From NCBI RefSeq assembly GCF_002283365.1, contig NZ_MQWD01000001.1, positions 3,009,749 to 3,073,748 of the forward strand: 64,000 bases of DNA, written 5' to 3'. Source of the DNA: Rubrivirga marina. Its GTDB lineage: Bacteria; Bacteroidota; Rhodothermia; Rhodothermales; Rubricoccaceae. The notes under the pieces are model-generated. The model searched no databases, was not told where the DNA came from, and saw only the letters and a list, made by a program, of their open reading frames with translations. Below are positions 34,603 to 43,684 of the stretch, piece by piece (the first letter of the stretch is position 1; each line of letters starts with the position of its first letter). Position numbers and translations under genes: made by a program.

Positions 34603-35706
34603 ATGCGCCGCCTCGCCCTCGCCCTCCTCCTCTGCGCCCTCGCCGCGCCCCCCGCCCACGCCCAGCTCGGCCGCCTCATCGAGCGGGCCCGCGAGGCCGT
34701 CGAACGCCCTGCCGAGCGGGCGCCCGAGCCCCCGGATCCGCCGGCGACCCCGGCCCTGCCCGACGGGCCCAGCGAGGCCGCGCCCGAGCCCCCGCGCGAC
34801 TGCCCCCCGGGCCAGCCGCTCCCGGGCGCCGACATGGCGCGGCTCCTGGGGGAGGTCTGGCTGTACCCGCTCGTGGGCCAGATCGCCGTCCAACGCGCGC
34901 AGTTCGTGCTCTTCCCGTGCGCCTCGGGCGACGTCCAGGGCCGGATCGCGCTCCGCGACGCGAGCGGGGCCCTCCGCGAGGAGTGGCCCATCACGGACTC
35001 CCACCCGATGGCCAAGATGCAGGTCTTGGAGTACCTCGAGGTCACGGGCCGGGCCCAGATGGACCCGCTCGAGCCCGGCGAGTACGCGCTCGTGGTGGAG
35101 GTCGACGGCCACCTGGCCGGGCGCCTCCCCCTCACCGTCCGCGCGGTGGAGAGCGGCGACCCCTTCAACCCCGCCACGATCTCCGCCTTCGACGGGCCGT
35201 GGCGCACGCTCGGCTATTTCTCGGTGCGAGCGGACGAGACGGGCGGGGTGTCGGACCGGCCCGCCGAGTTCACGTTCTGGATCGACCCGCACGACGCGGG
35301 CGGGGGCGACGCGCAGGTCCGAGTCGAGCTCGTCCAGCGGGGCGACGTCGTCGGGTGCGTGGGGATGGGCGCCGGGGACGGGCCCCAGGCCTACCCGGGC
35401 CGGTTCGTAAAGCGCACCGCGCAGTTCCGAAAGCGCGCGGGCTGCGACGACGACACGCCCAACCTCCCCTCCTGGGGGGCGGACGGGTGGGAGCCCGGAA
35501 CGGTCGTCCGCGTGGTCGCCGAGGCCGACGGCCGCGTGATCCAGACGTACCCCGTGCGTGTCGACGAGGCCGGCCGGCTCGCCGCCCACCCCCGCAGCGC
35601 CCTGGACTACGAGCCGCGCGCCGACTTCCTCACGCCCCGGACCATGACCGGGAGTGGCGGCACCCTCAGCTTCGTCGACCACGTCTTCTGGGTCGAGGCG
35701 GAGTAG
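34603..35706 (+). CDS. Secreted protein of unknown function (367 aa)
   Basis: Signal peptide (LALALLLCALAAPPAHAQ), a Pro-rich disordered linker (PAERAPEPPDPPATPALPDG), then a beta-rich region: VAVQ-like strands VGQIAVQRAQFVLFPCASG, ALVVEVDGHLAGRLPLTVR, FTFWIDPHD, VVRVVAEADGRVIQTYPVRV, ending FVDHVFWVEAE. Repeated strand-turn-strand units suggest stacked Ig- or jelly-roll-like domains. Two cysteines (VVGCVG and RAGCDDD) may pair. It heads a run of three + strand secreted-protein genes. I recognise no family. Confidence 0.7.
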   Translation: MRRLALALLLCALAAPPAHAQLGRLIERAREAVERPAERAPEPPDPPATPALPDGPSEAAPEPPRDCPPGQPLPGADMARLLGEVWLYPLVGQIAVQRAQFVLFPCASGDVQGRIALRDASGALREEWPITDSHPMAKMQVLEYLEVTGRAQMDPLEPGEYALVVEVDGHLAGRLPLTVRAVESGDPFNPATISAFDGPWRTLGYFSVRADETGGVSDRPAEFTFWIDPHDAGGGDAQVRVELVQRGDVVGCVGMGAGDGPQAYPGRFVKRTAQFRKRAGCDDDTPNLPSWGADGWEPGTVVRVVAEADGRVIQTYPVRVDEAGRLAAHPRSALDYEPRADFLTPRTMTGSGGTLSFVDHVFWVEAE

Positions 35707-35742
35707 CCCGTTCATCCTCCCTCCAAAAAAATCCTTCCTCCC

Positions 35743-37164
35743 ATGCGCACGTCCCTTCTCGCCGCCGCCCTCGCCCTCGGCGCGGCGGCCCTCGCCCCGT
35801 CTGCCGACGCCCAGCGCAGGCCGCCGCCCCGCGATTCGACCGACCGTGTCGAGCGCCGCGCCGACGAGCCTCTCCGCTCGCGCCAGGTCCGCCGCCCCCG
35901 GTTCCGGAGCGAGCAGGGCGCCCGGGACCACGCCCGTCGGACACGCGAGGCCCGCCGCGACACGACCGACCGTGCCCGCCGAGACCGGGCCCCCCACCCC
36001 CGTGGCCAGCGCGCGCGCGCCGGGCGCCCCAACCGCACCGGAGCCCTCCTCGACACGCTCGCGCTCGGGCACTCGGAGGCGGCGCCCGGGGACGCCAATG
36101 CTCGGCGGGGGCGCCAGCAGGCCCGACGCCAGCGGCGCGGGGGCCCGCCTGACCGGGACATCTCGACCATGCAGGACATCGTGCCGCGGACGGGCCAGGA
36201 CACCCCGCCCGACGAGGGCGGCTACATCATCGACGACTGGATCTGGGGCGCGCAGGACGCCGACCGCGAGCCCCGCCCGGAGGCCGACGGCCAGGCCGCC
36301 CGGACCCAGTCCCCCCCCCCGCGTGCGGGCACGACGACCGTCAGCGGCCGACGGATCGGGCAGAACCCCGCCGGCCCCGGCGGCGCCCCGCCCTCGGCCG
36401 ACGACTACGACCGCGCCGACCCCCCCAACGACAACCGCCCCGACGGCTACGAGTACGGGGTCGGCTACGTCGTCTCCGGGCCCACGACGCCGACCCTGAT
36501 CTCGGGGGCCGGCGGCCCCGACCAGATCGACAAGGAGCCCGGCAACGGGGCCATGCTCTACCTCGTCGGCGGGGCCGAAGAGGCCGACGCCCCGTGCGCC
36601 TTCCTCTTCGGCTGGGCCCGCTGGAACGACCCCCGCAATGGCCGCCAGCAGTACTTCGAGACTACGACCGACCGCTGCGACGACAAGGGCCCCTGGTGGA
36701 GCTCGGGCTGGACTGGTGACATCTATGAGTCGAAGTACTTCTCACGAGAAGAGGGCCATCCCGATCCTTTCGAGCCGTCCGGCGACGACGCCCGGCACGT
36801 CGCGGGTGTCCCAGCCCGGGAGTTCGACGTCGCCCCGACCGACCCCCAGCCTATTCGGGCCGCCCACGCCGTCCAGGCGTGCCTCAACCGGGCCGGCGAC
36901 CGTCTCAAGGGGCTCCGCATCTGGGGCGCCCACGTCGGCCGGGCCGAGCCGGGGTCGGTCGAGCCGGACGGCGCGCTGTTCGGCGAGTTCGAGCGGCCGA
37001 ACTGCCACGAGTGGGCGGCCAAGCGGTCTTGCCCCGAGGGGGAGGTGGCCATCGGGGTCACGGTCCACGGCGACGAGGGCCGCGAGTTCGAGGCCAGCGG
37101 CGTGAGCCTGACCTGCGCCGCCCCGCGCCCGATCGACCTCGCGTTCCCGATCTACGAAGACTGA
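35743..37164 (+). CDS. Secreted Arg-rich protein with C-terminal Cys-containing domain (473 aa)
   Basis: Signal peptide (LLAAALALGAAALAPSADAQ). Residues about 25-170 are a highly basic, disordered segment (many RRxR runs), followed by an acidic linker. The folded C-terminal half contains PCAFLFGWARWNDPRN, QACLNRAGDRLKGLRIWGAH, KRSCPEGEVAIGVTVHG and a final GVSLTCAAPRP, a pattern of strands and paired cysteines that suggests a beta-sandwich surface domain. I cannot assign a family. The stop overlaps the next start (ATGA), so it is coupled to the hydrolase gene. Confidence 0.7.
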   Translation: MRTSLLAAALALGAAALAPSADAQRRPPPRDSTDRVERRADEPLRSRQVRRPRFRSEQGARDHARRTREARRDTTDRARRDRAPHPRGQRARAGRPNRTGALLDTLALGHSEAAPGDANARRGRQQARRQRRGGPPDRDISTMQDIVPRTGQDTPPDEGGYIIDDWIWGAQDADREPRPEADGQAARTQSPPPRAGTTTVSGRRIGQNPAGPGGAPPSADDYDRADPPNDNRPDGYEYGVGYVVSGPTTPTLISGAGGPDQIDKEPGNGAMLYLVGGAEEADAPCAFLFGWARWNDPRNGRQQYFETTTDRCDDKGPWWSSGWTGDIYESKYFSREEGHPDPFEPSGDDARHVAGVPAREFDVAPTDPQPIRAAHAVQACLNRAGDRLKGLRIWGAHVGRAEPGSVEPDGALFGEFERPNCHEWAAKRSCPEGEVAIGVTVHGDEGREFEASGVSLTCAAPRPIDLAFPIYED

Positions 37165-38177
37165 TGCGCGCGCTCCTCCTCGCCCTTGCGCTCGCGGCGG
37201 GGTCGGCGTGCGCCCAGCCCGTTGGCCCCGCCCGCCTCGGGCCCGATGCGGCGTACGCCCCGGCCACGCCTCACGCCGTCGCCCACGTCGACGGGCTGGC
37301 GGTCGACTCGGGCCGGGTCTACGGCGCCCGGCCGATCCCGTACCGCGTCTACTACCCCGAGGGCGTCGACGGCCAACTCCCCGTCGTGGTCTGGTCCCAC
37401 GGCGGGGCGCCCGGCAAGCGCGACCCCGCCACGAGCGGGCCCGTGTGGGGCCGCGTCCTCGCCGGCGCCGGCTACGCGTCGGTCCACCCCGCCCACGGGC
37501 CGCTCACGCGCGCCGAGCGCGAGGCCCAGTGCGCGGCCATCGGGGTCACGGCCTGCGAGACGTTCAAGTTCAACGACTGGCAGCGGCCGCGCGACCTCAC
37601 GTTCCTCCTCGACCACCTCGCCGCGCTCGACCCGGCCGCCGCGCCGTGGGCCGCCCGCCTCGACCTCTCGCGGCTCGGCGTCGTGGGCCACTCGGCCGGC
37701 TCGGGCGCGACGGCCACGCTCGCCGGGGCCGTCCGCCGGTGGGAGGGCGCCACGCTCCGCCACGCCGACGACCGGCCCCTCGCCTTCGGCCTCCTCTCGC
37801 CGCAAGGCCGGGGCGACGGCGGCTTCTCGGAGGGCTCGTGGGCCGGCATCAGGCGGCCGGTCTTCTTCGCGAGCGGGAGCGAGGACGGCCCCACGCCCGA
37901 GGCCCGGCTCGACCCGTTCCGTGGCGTCTCGTCGGACGTCGCGGTCCACTACTGGGTCGAGCACCCCGGCGCCCAGCACACGCTCTTCGAGCTCAAGGAG
38001 CGGGCGTGCCTCCGTGCCACGCGCGACCAGCGCGTCTGCCGAGCCCTCGCCGAGCCGCTGGCCCAAGCCGTCGTCGGCTTCCTCGACGCCTACGTCCGCG
38101 GCGACGCCGGGGCGCGGGTCTGGCTCGACGCGCTCGAGCCGTCCCCCACCAGCGCGGCGACCGTCCTCCGGCGGTAA
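37164..38177 (+). CDS. Secreted alpha/beta hydrolase
   Basis: 337 residues with signal peptide LLLALALAAGSACAQ. The alpha/beta-hydrolase core shows VYYPEGVDGQLPVVVWSHGG (oxyanion strand HGG), the nucleophile elbow GVVGHSAGSGAT, an acid-bearing FASGSEDGPTPE and a histidine in HPGAQHTLFE. It resembles the platelet-activating-factor acetylhydrolase/dienelactone-hydrolase branch, so an esterase or lipase acting outside the cytoplasm is likely. It is translationally coupled to the preceding gene, suggesting that the two products act together. Confidence 0.85.
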   Translation: MRALLLALALAAGSACAQPVGPARLGPDAAYAPATPHAVAHVDGLAVDSGRVYGARPIPYRVYYPEGVDGQLPVVVWSHGGAPGKRDPATSGPVWGRVLAGAGYASVHPAHGPLTRAEREAQCAAIGVTACETFKFNDWQRPRDLTFLLDHLAALDPAAAPWAARLDLSRLGVVGHSAGSGATATLAGAVRRWEGATLRHADDRPLAFGLLSPQGRGDGGFSEGSWAGIRRPVFFASGSEDGPTPEARLDPFRGVSSDVAVHYWVEHPGAQHTLFELKERACLRATRDQRVCRALAEPLAQAVVGFLDAYVRGDAGARVWLDALEPSPTSAATVLRR

Positions 38178-38237
38178 GCCCCCGTCGCCGGCAGCTCTTC
38201 GCCCAGCACACACAGGCCCACCCCACCGAGGTCCTCC

Positions 38238-38699
38238 ATGTCACGCATACCCATCGCTTCTCTGACCGCCGCCCTCCTCGCTCTCATCCTCGTCCCCCTC
38301 CTCACTGCATGCGGTGGAGGGGACACCGCCGACGTGGCCCCCGCGGCGGCGGCCGACCCCGGATCCTGCGCCTACGTCGACACCGAGGCGCTCGCCTCCC
38401 GCCTCGGCGGCACGCCGACGACGGCGCCCGGCCTTGACGGCGCCTGCACCCTCACCCTCGACGGCACTGACCTCGCCACCGTCACGGTCGCCGGCTTCGA
38501 CCCGGCAGCCTACGACGCCTACGTCGCCGAACTGGCCGACGCCAACAACATCGGCAACACTGGCGTCGAGGGGAAGCTGTCCGACGACCGCTCCGTCGCT
38601 CGGGTCGGCGACCACCTGATCACCGCCGAGCTCCTTGGCGGCGACCGCACGTTGCCCTTCTGGATCGACGTCGTCTGGGCCGAGGTCGCGGAGGGCTGA
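38238..38699 (+). CDS. Small lipoprotein (153 aa)
   Basis: Signal peptide with lipobox LLTAC and a short GGGDTAD linker, then a globular domain with strand pairs (CAYVDTEALASRLGG, CTLTLDGTDLATVTVAGFD) and the helix DPAAYDAYVAELADANN. Two cysteines probably form a disulfide. The pattern resembles DUF3558-type lipoproteins, but weakly. It lies 60 bp downstream of the hydrolase in the same direction. Confidence 0.72.
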   Translation: MSRIPIASLTAALLALILVPLLTACGGGDTADVAPAAAADPGSCAYVDTEALASRLGGTPTTAPGLDGACTLTLDGTDLATVTVAGFDPAAYDAYVAELADANNIGNTGVEGKLSDDRSVARVGDHLITAELLGGDRTLPFWIDVVWAEVAEG

Positions 38700-38794
38700 C
38701 GCACGAGGGGACGGCGGCCGACGCGACCGTCGGCCCGGGCGTCGTGGGGCAGTCCCGGGAAGCCACGTCGGCGCGGCCCCCCGGATCCGTGGGC

Positions 38795-39553
38795 TTAGCC
38801 GACGACCTCGCAGGACTCGAGGTCGACTCGGTCATGCTTGACGTGGCTTGACCACCCGACGCTGGGCGCGACGCGCCCACGGACGGTCACGGCCGGCGCC
38901 GGGTCGCCGCCCGCGACCGCGTCGTGGTCGATGTCGGGGCCGGAGCAGATGACGAGGGCGTCGCCGTCGGCCACGTCGAGCCGCGCCGGGCGGTCGCCGA
39001 TCCCCTCGGACGCCCGCTCGAGCGAGCCCGTGACCGTCGCGACGCGGCCCCGCCACCGGCGGACCCGGTCGATCACGTCGCCAACGGGCTCGCCGTCGTC
39101 GGCGCCGACCGCGACCTCGCAGTCGTCGAGGCGGTGCTGGTCGCGGTCCAGTCCCTGGAGGCGGCCTCGGAGCACGACCGGTGTGGTCGCCCCGGCCGTG
39201 TCGGACGGCGCCTCGGGAGGCATGCAGCTGACCTCCGGGAGGTCGGAGGCCGTCTGGTTCGGCTCCGCTGTAACGGCGGTGGGCCACCTCAGGGCCCCGC
39301 CCGGGATCGGGTTGTGGACGTACCCCCTCACAGCGATCTCGCCGAACACGGCCCGGAGAGAGTCGACGAGGGCCGCCGCTGGGATCGCCTCCCCGCCCGC
39401 AACCGGCGGGGCGTCGGAGAGGGGGAGGGCGTCGGGGTCCGAGCGGTCTCGGGGAGCGCGTTCGGTGGCCGGGGCCTCGGCGGAGGGGGCGGGGCCGGCG
39501 TCGCTGCCGCACGCGGCGACGAGGAGGGCAAGCGGGACGAGGAGGAATCGCAT
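38795..39553 (-). CDS. Lipoprotein, paralogue of the upstream gene (252 aa)
   Basis: Lipobox LLVAC after a short signal peptide. The mature part alternates short beta modules each ending in a cysteine (VVLRGRLQGL..DDCEVAV, VVTGSLERA-like, LVICSGPD, VTVRGRVAP..LESCEVVG), reminiscent of repeated OB-fold (tRNA_anti-like) domains. Its neighbour 39643-40416 has the same plan (LTLRGDLQAI..TDCEIQ, LVRCYGP, VTLRARVDP..VDCELAV), so the two arose by tandem duplication. The ligand is unknown. Confidence 0.72.
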   Translation of the reverse strand: MRFLLVPLALLVAACGSDAGPAPSAEAPATERAPRDRSDPDALPLSDAPPVAGGEAIPAAALVDSLRAVFGEIAVRGYVHNPIPGGALRWPTAVTAEPNQTASDLPEVSCMPPEAPSDTAGATTPVVLRGRLQGLDRDQHRLDDCEVAVGADDGEPVGDVIDRVRRWRGRVATVTGSLERASEGIGDRPARLDVADGDALVICSGPDIDHDAVAGGDPAPAVTVRGRVAPSVGWSSHVKHDRVDLESCEVVG

Positions 39554-39642
39554 AGCGGGGGTGAGCGGTGGACCCCTTCCTGCCCCGTCCAGGGCCGGGT
39601 CGGATCACGCCCCACCGACGCCCCCCAACTGGGCGGCCGGCG

Positions 39643-40416
39643 TCACACGGCGAGCTCGCAGTCGACCGCCTTGAGTGCTCCCGTCTTTACGCCGCCCAGG
39701 CCGCCCGCCCGGGGATCGACCCGAGCCCGGAGCGTGACGGTCGGCCGCTCGCTCATGAGCGCGAGGTCGCGGGGCCCGACGCCCTCGGGGAGGTAGTCGG
39801 CCGCAGGGTGCGGGCCGTAGCACCGCACGAGCGCGTCCCCTTGGCCCACGTCGACCTGGGTAGGCCACCCCTGGCCGGTCACCTCGAACGCGCCGCGGAG
39901 CTCACCCCGCAGAGTCACGTCCCGCCCCCCGGCCCACTCCCGGACGCGTCCGACATAGGCGCCGACGGGCTCCCCGCCGTCCCCAGGCTGGATCTCGCAG
40001 TCCGTGAACCGGAGGGTTCCCTCCTCGATGGCCTGGAGGTCCCCCCGAAGCGTGAGCGGATAGCCGGTCCGGTTCGCGATCGGCTCCCTGTTGACGGGGC
40101 ACCGGACGCCCCCCTCGTTCTCGCCGCCGGGGTAGACCGTCACGAAGACGTCGAGGGTGTCGCCCGCCCTTTCCGACGGGTACCCCGTAACGGCGACGTC
40201 GGAGAACAGGGCACGGACCGTGTCCACAAGCGCCGCGACGCCGACCACGTCGCCCCCGGCGATCGCCGGCCCGAGCGACGTGAGCTGTGCGGGCGCCGCG
40301 TCAGGCGGGGGCGGGTCGGCGGGAGCGCCCCCGTCTGGGGCACAGGCAGTGAGGGTAAAGACGAGGGCGAGGGACAGGGCGAGTCGCACGGGTGCGGCGG
40401 GAGCATGGGTATCCAT
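39643..40416 (-). CDS. Lipoprotein, paralogue of the downstream gene (257 aa)
   Basis: Signal peptide LALSLALVFTLTAC and a Pro-rich linker, then the same cysteine-punctuated beta modules as the product of 38795-39553, including PVGAYVGRVREWAG matching PVGDVIDRVRRWRG. ATG 40416 is preferred over 40446 because it starts the signal peptide region directly. It is the first gene of the pair. Confidence 0.72.
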   Translation of the reverse strand: MDTHAPAAPVRLALSLALVFTLTACAPDGGAPADPPPPDAAPAQLTSLGPAIAGGDVVGVAALVDTVRALFSDVAVTGYPSERAGDTLDVFVTVYPGGENEGGVRCPVNREPIANRTGYPLTLRGDLQAIEEGTLRFTDCEIQPGDGGEPVGAYVGRVREWAGGRDVTLRGELRGAFEVTGQGWPTQVDVGQGDALVRCYGPHPAADYLPEGVGPRDLALMSERPTVTLRARVDPRAGGLGGVKTGALKAVDCELAV

Positions 40417-41504
40417 CCCGCCCCGTCGGCCCGGGGCGCGGATCACGTATCTGCCACCCGCTGCCTCGTGCCGGGCGCCGAGGGGTCTGGCCGCGCCCTG
40501 TGCCGAGGGGATGCTCTCGCATGCGACCCCGAACGGGACGCCGTCCCGGTCTCAGCAGGACGCCCTCCACTTCCGTCTGCCCGACCGGGCGCCTCTCGGG
40601 CGTCCGCTCAGGCGCTTACTCGGCGGCCCCGCTGTCGGCGAGTCCCGCCCCCGCCCGGCGCACCTGCCAGCCCCGCGCCGTCCGCGTCGCCGGCAGCGGC
40701 CCCAACCCAACAAGCCCCCGCCGGTTCACCGCTGGACCGTCCCGAACCGACGCCCCGCTGCTGGTCCCCGCCATCCTGCCGAGCGCCGAGCCCGGTCCCC
40801 CGCCCACGGCGGCATACATGGAGGTCGCCGGGGTGTGCGTTAAGGAGTCGGTGGGCCGGGCAGACCCGGGCGGCCGGCCCACCGAGATGTCGCGTTGCGT
40901 GGGGGCGTAGGGGGGAGGTGAACTCGCGGTTGGCGGCCATGAACGAGACCGTGGACCTGTACCGTGACGTCTCCGCACGTACACAGTCAACCCCCGACGG
41001 GACCTCGGCGCATTCGTCTCCAAGAGGGGATCCGAGTTGAGCTGTCAAAAGGGGGGCCCGTCCCGAACGCGTGACGGCCGTTCTCCAGAATCGTCGATTC
41101 TGAGCCGCATCGGAGGTCAAAGGTCGGCCGCCGGTGCCCGCGCCCCCCACTTCCGTCCATAGGGGGACACCCCGTTAGGACTCCGGCCCGTAGCGCGGGC
41201 TCGTGCCAGTGGTGGCATTGGCCGGTTCGACACCTTTCAGGTTACGGCAATCCGACGAGACGGGCCACGTCCCGACCCCCACACCCCTTACCGCCGACTC
41301 GGACGCCTCGGTTCCGAGCCCCGGGAGGGGTCTCCTCAGCCCTCCTTCCGAGGGCGACGAGGGTCGGGCACTCCGCCCGACCGCCCGCGCTGTGGAGCGC
41401 GGGCCGCCGCCGACCCCGGCGGCTTCCCCACCCGCACGTGCCCGCCCCGGACTCCCCCGGCCGAGGTGCGCGCGGTCACTACACCGGCCGAAGGGCCGAA
41501 CGTC
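40417..41504. other. No confident gene (about 1.09 kb)
   Basis: Open frames here are low-complexity and lack domains or signal peptides. The segment 41194-41205 repeats CGCGGGCTCGTG seen at 16680-16691 and 17915-17926. It marks the left side of the plasmid-like cluster and may hold decayed genes. Confidence 0.35.
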
Positions 41505-41714
41505 ATGACTCATTCACCACCCCGGGACGAGGTCCGCCCCGCCGACCCGGTCGCCGACCCGTTCTCGGGGCCGGCCGTCCCGCTCCTCCGCCTCCGACGG
41601 CCCGGCCGTGAGGCCATCCCGCCCGAGGCCTGCCTCCTCGGCCCCCGCTGCCTCGTCTGCCGCTGGCGCCGCGAGGGGCTCCTCGACGTGGAGCCGGAGC
41701 GTCGGGCCGCCTGA
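41505..41714 (+). CDS. Small Cys-containing accessory protein (69 aa)
   Basis: 69 residues from ATG 41505: Asp/Pro-rich start, then LLRLRRPGREAIPPEACLLG, followed by PRCLVCRWRREG with a C-x7-C-x2-C arrangement that could bind a metal ion. It lies at the head of the accessory cluster. The start of the longer frame (41466) is less likely. The function is unknown. Confidence 0.45.
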   Translation: MTHSPPRDEVRPADPVADPFSGPAVPLLRLRRPGREAIPPEACLLGPRCLVCRWRREGLLDVEPERRAA

Positions 41715-41891
41715 GGCCCCGGCGCGTCTCGCGCCACCCACCCGCTGGCAGGGCCAGCGCCGTCGGACCCCTCCGGCCCCCTCCGCCAGGGCTCGCCTGG
41801 CACCCGCCCGCACGTCCGCGGGCGGCCCCACGAACGGCGACCGGCCATCCGGACCGAGTCGCCCCAGCTACGTCCACGAAGGACGACAACC

Positions 41892-42416
41892 ATGAGCTAC
41901 CACACCACCCTTCCAGGCTACGGCGACGCGTGCCTCTGCGGGAGCTACGGCCCCTGCCGCTGCGCTCCGGGGCCCGACGTCGACGCCTACTACGAGGCGT
42001 CGTACGAGGCCGGCTACGACCACTGCCTCGCCGACGGATACTCCGAGCGGCCCCTCACCGAGTGGGTCTACCGAACCGGGTACCGCGTCCGCTACGAGCG
42101 CGACGCTGACGGTCAGCAGCGCGTCTCGCACGTCATGACGGCCCTCCGGTTCGCCGAGTTCACGTGGCGGCATTACCACCGGACCGAGGCCGCCTACGGC
42201 GTCTGGTTCGAGCGGCAGTACGGGTTCGACCTCGCGAGCTAGCTCGCCGGCTTCGACGACGCCGGGGCCGGCCTGCCGAGCGTGGTCGACGACCCCGAGC
42301 GGCACGCGCTCTGCGCCGAGGCGCTCGACAGCTACGAGCCCGCGCCCGACCTCTACGACGAGCGGCTCGGCCCGTGGCCGGCCCCGGCCGAAGTCGACGA
42401 CTGGCTCCTGTTCTAG
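41892..42416 (+). pseudogene. Accessory gene interrupted by an in-frame amber codon
   Basis: The frame encodes a Cys- and Tyr-rich protein (GDACLCGSYGPCRCAPG, YYEASYEAGYDHCLADGY, RHYHRTEAAYGVWFERQYG) and stops at TAG 42240-42242. In the same frame the sequence continues as protein-like text (LAGFDDAGAGLPSVVDDPER, then HALCAEALDSYEPAPDLYDE and WLLF) to TAG at 42414. The intact protein would have 174 residues. A single-base change of TAC or a similar codon explains the lesion. No known family. Confidence 0.55.
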
Positions 42417-42502
42417 CGCAGCGCTAACCACGCGGTGTAGCCACCCACTGCGGCGCTCGCCGCGACGGGCCATGGCCCAGGACCACACGGTCCGAACACA
42501 CT

Positions 42503-42535
42503 GACGCCCGCCCCGGAGCTCCCGAGGCGGGCGTC
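42503..42535. terminator. Intergenic hairpin upstream of the DUF6166-like gene
   Basis: GACGCCCGCC pairs perfectly with GGCGGGCGTC around a 13-base loop. It is one of three similar strong hairpins between genes in this cluster. Confidence 0.5.
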
Positions 42536-42654
42536 GCCATGTCTGGCCGGTCGGCCAGATCGCCGAGCCGGGAGGGTCCCGGCCGGCTGCCGGCGACCGC
42601 GCTGTCTCTAGCAGCACGGCGCCATCACCACGACCGGGGGAGGCCCCGATCACG

Positions 42655-43684
42655 ATGACCAACCACACCAACGTACACACCACCCCCACGACCGTCCACG
42701 ACGACGGGGCCCGCAACACCGAGTCCGGCATGCGGATCGCGCCCGACGAGGCCCGCGCGGCCGAGGTCGCCGCCCAGGCCGGCCGCTGGCTCTCCCTCGC
42801 GACGGAGAGGACCCGGATGCGCCCCGAGACGCTCCTCGCGAAGGCCCTCACCTCGGCCACGTTCAGCGCGGTCCACCGGACCTCGTCGCTCGCCGTCCCA
42901 TCGAAGCTCTCGGGCAAGTCGCGGCACCAGCGCGCGCTGTGGGCCCTCGTCCGGGACCCGGCCGAGCCGTGGGCCCCGCTCACCGTTGACGTCACGTCCG
43001 AGACGATCACCGCGAGCCTCGGCGACGAGGCCCTCGGGACGCTCCTGTCGAAGCACCTCGGGTGGGTCCGCCCGCTCGTCCCGTTCGGGCTCACGGTCCA
43101 CCTCGCCCGCGTGACGGGGAGCGAGACCGGGGGGTACACGCTCGGGGCCAACGTCGTCCTCGGCCACGTCGGGCGCGCGCTCGACCGGCTCCTCGACGCG
43201 CTCGGTGAGGCGGGCGGCCCGTCCGTCGGTGGCGACGGCGCGACCGCCGAGCCTCCGCCTGCCTCGCTCGGCCTCGTCGTCCGTCCCGAGGCCGACGTCC
43301 TCCGCCCGGGCTACGACGCCCAAGACGTCGTGCTCTACCGGCGCGTCGACGGGACCGCCTGCGCCTCCGTCGACCACGTCCCCCGTCACAGGCCAACGGG
43401 GATCGAGTGGGGCTACGCGGGCTCCGGCCCGGCCGACCTCGCCCGGTCGGTCCTCCTCGCGCTGACGGACGAGGCCACGGCGGAGGCGCTGTACCAGGCC
43501 TTCAAGGCCGACGTCGTCGCTCGGGTCCCGCAGGCCGGTGGCGTCCTCCGCGCGACCGACGTCCGGGCCTGGGTCGCCGCCCAGACCGACCGCCCGACGG
43601 CCGCCAAGCTCCCCCATCCACCGACCGAGAGGCCGGCGCCCCACCGTGGGGCGCCGGCCTCTCTCCATTCCAGACCGACTCATG
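42655..43684 (+). CDS. DUF6166-like plasmid/ICE accessory protein (C-terminus unclear)
   Basis: The N-terminal 200 residues are of unknown type (WLSLATERTRMRPETLLAKA, YTLGANVVLGHVGRALDRLL). Residues about 220-305 fit DUF6166: VVLYRRVDGTACASVDHVP, then IEWGYAGSGPADLARSVLLA and ALYQAFKADVVARVPQAG. The recognisable protein ends near 43600, but this frame has no stop until 45111 and would run across the ArdC-like gene. The native stop was probably lost through a frameshift close to 43600; another frame ends at TGA 43683-43685, overlapping the next start. Such proteins are found on plasmids and conjugative elements. Confidence 0.65.
43627..43663. terminator. Perfect 16-bp hairpin before the ArdC-like gene
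   Basis: GAGAGGCCGGCGCCCC pairs with GGGGCGCCGGCCTCTC around ACCGT, ending 19 bp before the ATG at 43682. It could terminate upstream transcription or regulate the downstream start. Confidence 0.6.

Noticed and set aside
40608-41150. - strand frame upstream of the accessory cluster
   Set aside because: No start context, domain or signal peptide, and composition like a shadow frame. It could be a decayed gene but cannot be supported.
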